Below, in pieces: positions 25,376 to 33,928 of a DNA stretch of 64,000 nucleotides. The stretch is from Bacteroides fragilis (GTDB lineage Bacteria > Bacteroidota > Bacteroidia > Bacteroidales > DTGW01), in the NCBI GenBank assembly GCA_945889005.1, contig CAMDBI010000004.1:1-64000 (forward strand), written 5' to 3'. Every line of letters begins with the position of its first letter. Position 1 is the first letter of the stretch. The notes under the pieces are model-generated. The model was not told the DNA's origin. It did not search any database and saw nothing but the letters and a program-made list of their open reading frames with translations. Both the position numbers and the translations under genes were made by a program.

Positions 25376-28059
25376 AAAAGCGAAGCTTGTGTTGCATTTC
25401 CTGGTTTGTTGTCCTTGAAAATTTCGGTTTCGGAAATTGGACCTGCATCTGTTGGCGTACTGGGTGTTTCTGTTGTCTCAGATTCCAACTCTTCTGTTAT
25501 ATCTTTTTCAAGAGGTTCTATTTCTGAAATTTCTTTTACTTCAAAGGTCGTAAGTCTTTTCCCTTTAGCTTTAAATCCCTTAACGGCAATAAAATCGTAA
25601 ACATCTATTTTTTCCGAAGGGCGACTTTTGTGTTTTCCGCCAAAACTAATTTCAATTTGGGGAAACCTTTCGGCTGTAAGTAACAAAAGCTTCGAATTGT
25701 CTTCCTCGCCTATAAAGTCTGCAACTTTTTCGGTTATTTCAAATACAAAACGTTTGAGATAGTGAAATTTTTGTTCGCCATCGAAATAAACAGCCGAATA
25801 TACTTTTTTAGGGTTAAATTTTTCTATTACAAGTAGATCGTCTTCGAAATGGTTCGAAAGGTCGTAGTTGCTCAAGCGGTAGTGCCCCGATTCGGAAACT
25901 ACCAACAAGCGGTCTCCAGCATGAAATTCGCCCAAGTATCGGCCTCGTTCTTCAACGTTGAGGCGATGAACTGTATCGTCGAACCATATACGGGTACCTC
26001 CCAAAGTCGATTCGCCTTTGCCCGTCGACGATACTTTGTGCACCGCAAATCGTGTGAGTATATTGCCTACCGAACTTTTGTTTTTAACTGCAATGGTCGA
26101 TAGGTCTATTTCGAATACCAGATTTTTAACCCGGCTTCTGGGTTGAAGGGTGACTTTAAGTATTTCAGATTCGCCATTGGGGTTTACGCTCATGTGAACG
26201 ATACGCGAATGTGCTGTTCCCTGTGTGAGATTGTATTCCTTGTCGCGCTGTAGACCGTTTATTGCACAGCGTTTCATAAAAGTTATGCCACTTTCGCCAT
26301 CGAAATAAACAATATTATAAATCGTGCGATTGTCATTTTTTCTGAATACGGCTACATGTTTTATGTTTTTGCCAACAAATTTTTTGTCTTCAATTTTGGT
26401 AAGTATGTAAATACCATCGTTTCTAATGACCAACACATCGTCAATATCTGAGCAATCGCATACATATTCGTCTTTTTTCAATCCAAACCCAATAAAACCT
26501 TCGTCTCTATTGACATAGAGTTTCTCGTTGGCAGCTACTACGTTTATGGCTTCTATGGTATCGAAGCTGCGCAATTCGGTTTTGCGTTCGCGTCCTTCGC
26601 CGTATTTTTTCAGTATATTTTGAAAATATTTGATGGTAAATGGTACAATATGATCAATGTCGTGTTGTACTTTAACCATGTCGTCTTCTACACCTTTAAT
26701 GTAGTTGTCGGCTTGAAATGAACTAAATTTTGAAATTCGTTTGATCGGAATGTTCGATAAACGAACCAAATCTTCTTCTGTTACGGGGCGTCTAAGTTCT
26801 TTAATATATGGTTTTAAACCTTCGTCGATGGTTTTTAAAATCGACTCTTCGGTTTTACACTCTTTTATGAGTTCATATACTTCGTGAAGAATAAATATTT
26901 TTTCGAGCGATGCCTGATGCCAACTGTCTTCGAGCTCCGACATTTTTATCTGTAGCTCGGTTTTTAACAATTCGACAGTGTGGTTGGTGTTGAATTTTAG
27001 AATCTCCGAAACAGGCATAAACCTCGGTTTGTCGTCGAATATTAGGCAACTGTTGGGGTTTAGTGTTATTTGGCAATCTGTAAGTGCATAAAGTGCATCT
27101 ATGGTTATGTCTTGCGAAACACCCGGTTGCAGATGTATTACTATTTCTACATTCTCGGCAGTGTTGTCGTCTATTTTTCGAATTTTGATTTTACCTTTTT
27201 CGTTGACTTTCAAAATCGATTCGATCAGCGAAGAGGTTGTTGTTCCAAAAGGAATTTCTGTAATAACGAGGGCTTTTTTCTCTAGTTTGCCAATTTTTGC
27301 TCTTACTTTAACCTGTCCACCACGCAAACCGTCGTTGTATCGCGAGCAATCGGCCATGCCGCCGGTCGGGAAATCGGGAAATATCTGAAACGCTTGTCCT
27401 TTTAATATCGATATTGAAGCCTCGATAAGTTCAACGAAATTGTGGGGCAAAATTTTTGATGCTAAACCAACAGCAATACCTTCAACTCCCTGTGCAAGCA
27501 AAAGTGGGAATTTTACAGGTAGTGTGACAGGTTCTTGATTACGACCATCGTACGACAGCTTCCATTCGGTTGTTTTGGGGTTGAAAACCACCTCGAGTGC
27601 GAATTTCGAAAGTCGTGCTTCGATATAACGTGGAGCAGCAGCACTGTCGCCTGTTAATATATTGCCCCAGTTACCTTGCTGGTCTATGAGTATGTCTTTC
27701 TGGCCGAGTTGCACTAGGGCATCGCCAATAGATGCATCGCCATGTGGGTGAAATTGCATGGTGTGGCCAATAATATTGGCAACTTTGTTGTATCGTCCGT
27801 CGTCGAGGCGGCGCATCGAATGGAGTATGCGTCGTTGTACAGGCTTTAAACCATCATTTAAGTGTGGCACTGCTCTTTCGAGTATTACATACGATGCATA
27901 GTCGAGAAACCAATTTTGGTACATTCCCGATAGTACAGTCTGATTGACCAATGCATGAATTCCAGCCGATGAATTGTCTGAAATTGCTTCAGTGTTTTCG
28001 TCGGGTGTATTGTTTACATCTTCTGTATTATTGTCCAATTCAATATCGTCGGGTGCCAT
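25372..28059 (-). CDS. parC: DNA topoisomerase IV subunit A
   Basis: An 895-residue type IIA topoisomerase A subunit. After an acidic, Asn-rich N-terminal tail of about 35 residues it has VPHLNDGLKPVQRRIL, IIGHTMQFHPHGDASIGDALV and the catalytic Tyr145 in AAAPRYIEARLS. A long coiled-coil and DNA gate region follow, then a C-terminal beta-propeller-like part and an acidic tail ending GNATQASLF. It is more ParC-like than GyrA-like: no GyrA box (QRRGGKG) is evident. The partner parE is not in the window; gyrB lies 27 kb away. Decatenates replicated chromosomes. Confidence 0.9.
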   Translation of the reverse strand: MAPDDIELDNNTEDVNNTPDENTEAISDNSSAGIHALVNQTVLSGMYQNWFLDYASYVILERAVPHLNDGLKPVQRRILHSMRRLDDGRYNKVANIIGHTMQFHPHGDASIGDALVQLGQKDILIDQQGNWGNILTGDSAAAPRYIEARLSKFALEVVFNPKTTEWKLSYDGRNQEPVTLPVKFPLLLAQGVEGIAVGLASKILPHNFVELIEASISILKGQAFQIFPDFPTGGMADCSRYNDGLRGGQVKVRAKIGKLEKKALVITEIPFGTTTSSLIESILKVNEKGKIKIRKIDDNTAENVEIVIHLQPGVSQDITIDALYALTDCQITLNPNSCLIFDDKPRFMPVSEILKFNTNHTVELLKTELQIKMSELEDSWHQASLEKIFILHEVYELIKECKTEESILKTIDEGLKPYIKELRRPVTEEDLVRLSNIPIKRISKFSSFQADNYIKGVEDDMVKVQHDIDHIVPFTIKYFQNILKKYGEGRERKTELRSFDTIEAINVVAANEKLYVNRDEGFIGFGLKKDEYVCDCSDIDDVLVIRNDGIYILTKIEDKKFVGKNIKHVAVFRKNDNRTIYNIVYFDGESGITFMKRCAINGLQRDKEYNLTQGTAHSRIVHMSVNPNGESEILKVTLQPRSRVKNLVFEIDLSTIAVKNKSSVGNILTRFAVHKVSSTGKGESTLGGTRIWFDDTVHRLNVEERGRYLGEFHAGDRLLVVSESGHYRLSNYDLSNHFEDDLLVIEKFNPKKVYSAVYFDGEQKFHYLKRFVFEITEKVADFIGEEDNSKLLLLTAERFPQIEISFGGKHKSRPSEKIDVYDFIAVKGFKAKGKRLTTFEVKEISEIEPLEKDITEELESETTETPSTPTDAGPISETEIFKDNKPGNATQASLF

Positions 28060-28078
28060 TTTTTATTTTTTCGAATTG

Positions 28079-28086
28079 CAAACATA
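28079..28086 (-). promoter_or_regulatory. -7 element of parC
   Basis: On the minus strand TATGTTTG fits TAnnTTTG exactly and lies 19 bp upstream of the parC ATG, giving a leader of about 16 nt. The 28087-28357 stretch upstream is AT-rich and shows no gene. Confidence 0.5.
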
Positions 28087-28357
28087 TATAAAAATACCTT
28101 GTTCAAATGTTATTGACCGTCGATTAAAATCAGAAAGATATTAACAGGCATTTATTCTTATAAATTCAATAATGTAAAAATAATGTAGATTGAAATACAT
28201 TAAATATGACAAAATGTAGAAATAAGAAAAATTTGTCTTTTTTTATTTGTTATTTTTACATTTTTGATATATTGATCTGTATATTAGACATATATGATTC
28301 ATTTTTTGATAAGAAATGAACTAGAGATAAACACTAACTTGCTATTATACAGGCAAT

Positions 28358-28392
28358 AAAAAAGCGGAGATCTTGTCAGATTCCGCTTTTTT
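28358..28392 (-). terminator. Terminator of ahcY
   Basis: AAAAAAGCGGA (28358-28368) and TCCGCTTTTTT (28382-28392) pair perfectly over a 13-nt loop. On the minus strand the stem carries a six-T end, a classic intrinsic terminator 28 bp after ahcY. Confidence 0.85.
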
Positions 28393-28420
28393 GTATGTAA
28401 AAAAATATTTTAAACAGGTA

Positions 28421-29839
28421 TTAATACCTGTAATGTTCAGGTTTGTATGGTCCATCTTTAGGAACACCCAAATAATCGGCCTGGTCGTTGGTCAAAACGG
28501 TAAGTTTTACGCCAATTTGTTCAAGGTGTAAGCGTGCAACTTCTTCGTCGAGCTTTTTCGACAAGCGGTACACATCTACTTTGTAGTTGTTTTTCCACAA
28601 ATCGATTTGAGCTAAGGTTTGATTGGTAAATGAGTTGCTCATTACAAACGATGGGTGACCGGTAGCGCAGCCAAGATTAACCAAACGTCCTTCGGCCAAA
28701 AGGAAAATAGCATGTCCATCGGGGAATATATATTTATCGACCTGAGGTTTGATGTTTACAATTTTGATGCCTGAGTATGAGTTGAGCTTATCGACTTGTA
28801 TTTCGTTGTCGAAGTGACCAATATTACAAATAATGGCTTGGTCTTTCATTTTTGCCATGTGCTCGATGGTAATAATATCTTTGTTTCCGGTGGTAGTAAC
28901 GTAGATATTTCCTTCTGCCAAAGTGTCTTCAATAGGTTTAACCTCGAAGCCTTCCATTGCGGCTTGCAATGCACAGATAGGATCTATTTCGGTAACTATT
29001 ACACGAGCGCCATAACCACGCATTGAGCGAGCCGAACCTTTACCAACATCGCCATATCCGCAAACTACAACAACTTTGCCAGCAATCATAACATCGGTAG
29101 CGCGTTTGATACCATCGGCTAACGATTCGCGGCATCCATAGAGGTTGTCGAATTTCGATTTGGTCACTGAGTCGTTAACATTGATAGCTGGAATGAGCAG
29201 TTCGCCTTTTTCCATCATTTGATACAAGCGATGAACACCAGTGGTTGTTTCTTCCGAAACGCCCTTCAACTCGCTTACACAGCGATGCCAACGTTGGTTG
29301 TCTTCGCCCAAAATTCTTTTAATAGTATCGAGAATAATTGCTTCTTCGTGGCTTCCTGCCTTGCGGTCTATGCTTTTTGCATCGTTTTCGGCTTTGAAGC
29401 CCCAGTGTATAAGCAATGTGGCATCGCCTCCATCGTCAACAATGAGGTTGGGCCCTTTTCCGCCGGGAAATTTCAATGCCATATCGGTACACCACCAGTA
29501 TTCTTCGAGGGTTTCGCCTTTCCAAGCAAATACGGGTATGCCACGTGCAGCTATAGCCGCAGCAGCATGGTCTTGGGTCGAAAAAATGTTACAACTAGCC
29601 CAACGAACATCGGCTCCAAGTTCGGCCAAGGTTTCGATCAATACGGCTGTTTGTATGGTCATGTGTAGCGACCCAGTAATACGAGCACCTTTTAAAGGTT
29701 TTTCTGTGCCATATTTTTTACGTAATGCCATTAAGCCCGGCATTTCTTTTTCGGCTATTTCTATTTCCTTGCGCCCAAATTCGGCAAGGCTCATGTCTTT
29801 TACTTTGTAAGTAAGGGTTTCTGTCATTGCTGCACTCAT
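28421..29839 (-). CDS. ahcY: Adenosylhomocysteinase
   Basis: A 472-residue enzyme that splits S-adenosylhomocysteine into adenosine and homocysteine, keeping methylation reactions running. Visible are the substrate segments [16 protein letters not shown] and [14 protein letters not shown], the NAD-binding [32 protein letters not shown], and the C-terminal KPEHYRY that reaches into the neighbouring subunit's NAD site. It contains the insertion typical of bacterial long forms. The start is either Met1 (29839) or Met5 (29827). The leader carries a small hairpin. Confidence 0.97.
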   Translation of the reverse strand: MSAAMTETLTYKVKDMSLAEFGRKEIEIAEKEMPGLMALRKKYGTEKPLKGARITGSLHMTIQTAVLIETLAELGADVRWASCNIFSTQDHAAAAIAARGIPVFAWKGETLEEYWWCTDMALKFPGGKGPNLIVDDGGDATLLIHWGFKAENDAKSIDRKAGSHEEAIILDTIKRILGEDNQRWHRCVSELKGVSEETTTGVHRLYQMMEKGELLIPAINVNDSVTKSKFDNLYGCRESLADGIKRATDVMIAGKVVVVCGYGDVGKGSARSMRGYGARVIVTEIDPICALQAAMEGFEVKPIEDTLAEGNIYVTTTGNKDIITIEHMAKMKDQAIICNIGHFDNEIQVDKLNSYSGIKIVNIKPQVDKYIFPDGHAIFLLAEGRLVNLGCATGHPSFVMSNSFTNQTLAQIDLWKNNYKVDVYRLSKKLDEEVARLHLEQIGVKLTVLTNDQADYLGVPKDGPYKPEHYRY

Positions 29840-29855
29840 ATTGTTTTATTTAATA

Positions 29856-29883
29856 GCCACTTGGGCTGCGTGCTTAAAGTGGC
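29856..29883 (-). promoter_or_regulatory. Hairpin in the ahcY leader
   Basis: GCCACTT (29856-29862) pairs with AAGTGGC (29877-29883) around a 14-nt GC-rich loop. It lies between the -7 element (29907-29914) and the start codon, so it is within the mRNA leader. It matches no riboswitch I know. Confidence 0.4.
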
Positions 29884-29906
29884 ATTTTGTTTTTTAAAAA
29901 GGAGAA

Positions 29907-29914
29907 CAAATTTA
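29907..29914 (-). promoter_or_regulatory. -7 element of ahcY
   Basis: On the minus strand TAAATTTG fits TAnnTTTG, 24 bp after the obgE stop. Transcription would begin near 29903, giving a leader of about 64-76 nt that contains the hairpin. Confidence 0.5.
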
Positions 29915-29937
29915 CATTTAAAATGCAAATAAAAAAA

Positions 29938-30927
29938 TTACTTATTCAGTTCTCTCCATATCAAGTCTTTCAACTCAATAATTCCTTTGTTGGTGATCGA
30001 CGATATAAAAATATTTGGAATAGGAGGGAGGTCTTTTTTCATTTCGGCAACGAGCTCTTCGTCGGCAATATCGCTTTTGGTTATTGCCAGAATGCGCCTC
30101 TTGTCTAGCAGTTCTGGGTTGTATTGTTTCAATTCATTTAGAAGAATATTGTATTCTTCTTTAATGCTTTTCGAATCGGCAGGTATCATGAACAAAAGCA
30201 TAGAATTGCGCTCGATATGCCTTAGAAATCTAAGCCCTAGACCCTTTCCTTCGCTAGCACCTTCGATTATTCCCGGAATATCTGCCATTACGAACGACAG
30301 ATTGTCGCGATAGTTGACAATTCCTAAATTAGGAACTAGTGTTGTAAATGGGTAGTCGGCGATTTTGGGTTTTGCTGCAGATACGACCGACAAAAGGGTC
30401 GATTTGCCAGCATTGGGGAAGCCTACCAGACCAATATCGGCCAATATTTTGAGTTCGAGTATTATGGTCATTTCTATAGCTGGGTCGCCAGTTTGAGCAA
30501 AGCGAGGTGTTTGCTGGGTTGCCGATTTGAAATGCTCGTTGCCCATACCGCCTCTGCCTCCTTTTGCCAATATAATCTCTTGGTCGTGTTCGGTTACTTC
30601 AAAAAGTATTTCGCCTGTTTCGGCATTTTTGGCAACGGTTCCAAGTGGCACTTCAATGTATTCGTCTTTGCCATCGGCACCATGTTCAGTCGCTCCACGT
30701 CCACCTTCGCCGTCTTGTGCGAAAATATGGCGTTTGTATTTGAGGTGAAGCATCGTCCACAATTGGCTATTGCCTCGTACTATCACATGACCCCCACGTC
30801 CGCCGTCGCCGCCATCGGGACCTCCTTTGGGTATAAACTTTTCGCGTCGAAAGTGTAATGAGCCCGGACCTCCCTTACCTGATCGTACATATATTTTTAC
30901 ATAATCGACAAAATTCTCTGCTGACAT
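29938..30927 (-). CDS. obgE: Obg GTPase (CgtA/ObgE)
   Basis: A 329-residue ribosome-associated GTPase. The Gly-rich Obg domain (about 1-160) shows [36 protein letters not shown] and [13 protein letters not shown]. The G domain has the P-loop [11 protein letters not shown], switch segment [25 protein letters not shown] and TKSD. It works in 50S assembly and growth control. It lacks the C-terminal OCT domain of longer Obg proteins. Usually it follows ribosomal genes or adk in this phylum; here it stands before ahcY with its own promoter. Confidence 0.97.
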   Translation of the reverse strand: MSAENFVDYVKIYVRSGKGGPGSLHFRREKFIPKGGPDGGDGGRGGHVIVRGNSQLWTMLHLKYKRHIFAQDGEGGRGATEHGADGKDEYIEVPLGTVAKNAETGEILFEVTEHDQEIILAKGGRGGMGNEHFKSATQQTPRFAQTGDPAIEMTIILELKILADIGLVGFPNAGKSTLLSVVSAAKPKIADYPFTTLVPNLGIVNYRDNLSFVMADIPGIIEGASEGKGLGLRFLRHIERNSMLLFMIPADSKSIKEEYNILLNELKQYNPELLDKRRILAITKSDIADEELVAEMKKDLPPIPNIFISSITNKGIIELKDLIWRELNK

Positions 30928-30946
30928 CTTTGTGTTTTAAAGTTTG

Positions 30947-30954
30947 CAAAGGTA
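30947..30954 (-). promoter_or_regulatory. -7 element of obgE
   Basis: On the minus strand TACCTTTG fits TAnnTTTG and sits 19 bp upstream of the ATG. Confidence 0.55.
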
Positions 30955-31033
30955 AGATTTATAATTTGGATAGATTCAAAAATATTTATAGATCTGAATT
31001 GTTCGAGATTTTTAAAAGATTGGATCAAAACGA

Positions 31034-31249
31034 TTATGTAATAAGAGGATGGGTGAAATAAAATGTCGAACCTTCTCCAATTTTAGATTTGAGCCATATT
31101 TTTCCGCCAAGTATTTCGCCAAGTCGTTTTGAAATAGCGAGCCCAAGTCCTGTTCCTGAGTATAATTTAGTGATATTTTCAACTTTGGTAAAATTTTCAA
31201 AAATGCTTTCTTGGTATTCCTCTTCTATGCCAATTCCCGAATCTGAAAC
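31034..31249 (-). pseudogene. Histidine kinase ATPase-domain remnant
   Basis: Minus-strand bases 31249-31034 read VSDSGIGIEEEYQESIFENF, then TKVENITKLYSGTGLGLAI and SKRLGEILGGKIWLKSK, IGEGSTFYFTHPLIT and TAA: the G1 (DSGIGI), F and G2 (GTGLGLAISK) boxes of a sensor kinase and the end of its ATPase domain. An in-frame TAA (31250-31252) comes directly before, with no dimerisation domain, membrane segment or start. About 72 residues of an originally much longer kinase remain. The rest of the 543-bp gap up to 31470 holds a terminator hairpin and no other gene. Confidence 0.75.
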
Positions 31250-31404
31250 TTAGTGTAAAAGATTGTTTTGCTTTCATTTTAATTCAATGTGCAAAAAGTG
31301 GGAATCATTTGTGATTTAGAATAAACATAAAAGACGAACTTTGCTAAAGTTTGGTAATTTTTTTTCGATTTGAAAAATTGTGTTTAATGAAACTCTAAAA
31401 ATAC

Positions 31405-31460
31405 CAAAGAAACAAAGGTGCAAGTATATTTATTATATTCACAGCACCTTTGCTTCTTTG
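31405..31460 (-). terminator. Hairpin terminator after TonB receptor gene
   Basis: Arms 31405-31421 and 31444-31460 pair at 16 of 17 positions (core CAAAGGTGC with GCACCTTTG). On the minus strand the stem is followed by TATTTTTAG. It lies 10 bp after the receptor stop. Confidence 0.7.
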
Positions 31461-31470
31461 CGTATTGTCT

Positions 31471-33675
31471 TTAAAACTTGTAATTCAATCCGAACATAAA
31501 GTTTCGAGTGGCTTGTGGGAAAAATTTTGTTTTCCCCGATGAACTTATGCTTCCATAAGAGTCGTATTTTTTATTTAATAAATTGTTTACATTGAGCAAT
31601 AAGTTGAATTTGCCAAATTTTTCTATTTCGATTAAGTAATTAACATGAATGTCGGTAATATAATAAGAGATTAAAGATCTATCTTCCATTTGATTATTGT
31701 CTAAATATTGTTTTCCAACATATTTTCCAAGAATTGAAAATTCGAATTTATCTACAGGGATGAATGAAATTTTATGTCCAGAAATAATCGATGGAGAATA
31801 TGGAATTGTATTGTTTTTCAGAATTATAGGTGCGCCGACCGAATCTTGTGTAGGGAAATTGATTAGTTTATTTGTACTAAGTGCAATATTTCCTTCAAAA
31901 GAAATAAAACTCAATGGTTTAATTCCTATTGATAATTCAATACCTTGTCTGTAGCTCTTATCAACATTCTTTCGTAAGGGGCTTCCCTCTGTATCGAGTG
32001 CTCCTGTTAGTACAAGTTGATTTTTATAATTCATATTATACAATACGATCTCAAAATTGAAGTTTTTACTATAATGTCTACCTCCAATTTCTAAATCATA
32101 AAGGGTTTCAGATTTGGGTTTGGTGCCAGCAGTCGAATTCATAAAGTCGTCGCGGTTAGGCTCGCGGTTGGCTATTGCAAACGAACTGTATACATTTGTA
32201 GTTTTGTTTATTTCGAAATATGCACCAAACTTTGGATTCAGAAAAAAATAATTTGTATTGATCGATATTTTTCCGTCGGTATATTCTCGATTATTACCCC
32301 AAGCATTGTAGCTTATCGCCCTAAATTGCACATCGCCATAAAGGTTTAATTTTTCTTCGATTAAGTAGTTGACTTTAAGGTAATTGTTAAAATCCGATTT
32401 TGAGGCTTCATTTTCATAGTATGGTTTGTTGTCAAGTTTTATTGATGGATCTTTGGCCCAGATTACTTCTCCAAAGTGTTTAGCTGGAGTATATTGATGA
32501 ATACCTCCCCCCCATGCTAGGTTAAGTTTGTCTTTGGAGTAATTTAGCCCCCAAACTTGACCATAATAATGATTTTGTAGCCAAAGTCGGTGAACTATAT
32601 CGGAATATAGTGTTGTATCTGTTCCGTTTATAATTGGCGCAATGTTGAAATTGGTTATAGGATACCAGCCCCATTGATCGTTAGCACTAAAGTAATCTTG
32701 GTAGTATCCGCGACCATAAGTATAGTGTAGAGCCATATTCAATTTGAGATGCTCATTAAACTTATGCGCAAAATGCAATTGAATATGGTCTTGTTGGTAA
32801 TGGTCTATCATTTGATCGTAAAATATTTCTTTGCCGTCTGAATCTGTTGAAATAAAACCGGCAGGGTTGTATGTTCTAATGCTGTCGCGAATCTTTTTAT
32901 TTATGCCATACCAAGCTTGGTAGGTTTCTTCCCAACCTCCAAAAGCAACAAGTTTCACAAGTGTTTGGTCAGTAGTGTAACCCAGCTGACTAAAATAATT
33001 TCGTAAGTTTGACCATGCCCTGTCGCGATAGCCATCCGATTTTATTTGACCAATTTTGGCTTCAGCAAACCAATGTTTTTTTATTAGTCCCGATCCTACA
33101 TGTAAAGAGTTCTTAATTGTATTATATGAACCTACTGCTCCCGAATATTCTAAAAAAGGTTTTGAAGAATAGTTATTGGTTAAAATGTTGATTGATGCTC
33201 CGAAAGCCCCAGAACCGTTGGTCGATGTGCCTACGCCGCGCTGTATCTGTATGCTTTGGGCCGACGACGATATGTCGGGTACATCGACCCAATACACACC
33301 GTGCGATTCTGCATCATTAAGCGGTACTCCGTTTATTGTTACATTAATTTTCTTTTTGTCCGAACCGCGAATTGTCATACTTGTATAACCTATTCCTGCT
33401 CCGGCCTCTGACGATACTACTACTGAAGGTTGCATGTTTAGCAAATATGGCGCATCTTGACCAAGGTTGGTCTTGTTTATTTCCGATTTGTCTAAAATGC
33501 TATACGTGGTAGGGGTGTTTTTTTGTGCCCTAATCGACGATACCACAACCTCGTCAATCACAATGCTGTCGAATATCGCCATTGGTTCGTCCAATTTTTC
33601 TGTTGATTGTTGCGAAAAAATACTTGTTGCTTGTAGAAATAAGCAAGCCGAAAAAAGTAAAGAAGTCTTTCTCAT
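31471..33675 (-). CDS. TonB-dependent outer-membrane receptor, TPP-riboswitch controlled
   Basis: A 734-residue receptor. A signal peptide (about 1-21) is followed by the TonB box region VIDEVVVSSIRAQK, a plug domain (LNMQPSVVVSSEAGAGIGYTSMTIRGSD, VTINGVPLNDAESHGVYWVDVPD, IQIQRGVGTSTNGSGAFGASINILT) and a beta-barrel ending NFMFGLNYKF with the terminal aromatic. Such receptors import scarce ligands using the proton motive force. The TPP riboswitch upstream indicates thiamine, a phosphate form or a precursor as cargo (inference). In other Bacteroidota such receptors stand next to PnuT-like permeases and thiamine kinases; here none follows. Confidence 0.92.
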   Translation of the reverse strand: MRKTSLLFSACLFLQATSIFSQQSTEKLDEPMAIFDSIVIDEVVVSSIRAQKNTPTTYSILDKSEINKTNLGQDAPYLLNMQPSVVVSSEAGAGIGYTSMTIRGSDKKKINVTINGVPLNDAESHGVYWVDVPDISSSAQSIQIQRGVGTSTNGSGAFGASINILTNNYSSKPFLEYSGAVGSYNTIKNSLHVGSGLIKKHWFAEAKIGQIKSDGYRDRAWSNLRNYFSQLGYTTDQTLVKLVAFGGWEETYQAWYGINKKIRDSIRTYNPAGFISTDSDGKEIFYDQMIDHYQQDHIQLHFAHKFNEHLKLNMALHYTYGRGYYQDYFSANDQWGWYPITNFNIAPIINGTDTTLYSDIVHRLWLQNHYYGQVWGLNYSKDKLNLAWGGGIHQYTPAKHFGEVIWAKDPSIKLDNKPYYENEASKSDFNNYLKVNYLIEEKLNLYGDVQFRAISYNAWGNNREYTDGKISINTNYFFLNPKFGAYFEINKTTNVYSSFAIANREPNRDDFMNSTAGTKPKSETLYDLEIGGRHYSKNFNFEIVLYNMNYKNQLVLTGALDTEGSPLRKNVDKSYRQGIELSIGIKPLSFISFEGNIALSTNKLINFPTQDSVGAPIILKNNTIPYSPSIISGHKISFIPVDKFEFSILGKYVGKQYLDNNQMEDRSLISYYITDIHVNYLIEIEKFGKFNLLLNVNNLLNKKYDSYGSISSSGKTKFFPQATRNFMFGLNYKF

Positions 33676-33747
33676 GTGTTATAAAATTTAGTTAAAAATT
33701 AATTATAACAGAGATAGAAGTTGATTAACACCTATAACATTAGAAAA

Positions 33748-33830
33748 TGCTCATTCCCTTCGCCGGCATTACCCGGATCAGGTTCAATGGGTTTGATCTC
33801 AGCCTGTTCATGTAAGGCACCCCTATTCTG
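33748..33830 (-). promoter_or_regulatory. TPP (THI-box) riboswitch
   Basis: Read on the minus strand the region contains AGGGGTGCC, then CAGGCTGAGAT, ACCCATTGAACCTGATC, GGGTAATGCCGGCGAAGGGA and TGAGCA: all conserved parts of the thiamine pyrophosphate aptamer, including CTGAGA and AACCTGATC. It lies in the leader of the TonB receptor gene, about 70 bp before its start. No strong terminator follows, so control is probably at translation start or through a weak structure. TPP binding normally turns expression off. Confidence 0.95.
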
Positions 33831-33928
33831 ATGCTGCAAATGTATAAAAATCTATTTCTTTTAACAAAAAAATAAGATTTAAATAATATTGATTGCAATA
33901 ATGTGAACTCAGAGTTACATAGAATAAA

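Noticed and set aside
29241-29810. Plus-strand frame of 189 codons inside ahcY
   Set aside because: Antisense to adenosylhomocysteinase with Ser/Ala-rich shadow composition; the ahcY frame has all its motifs.
29840-29920. SAH or SAM riboswitch before ahcY
   Set aside because: Only one 7-bp stem is visible and no conserved aptamer sequence was recognised; kept as an unnamed hairpin.
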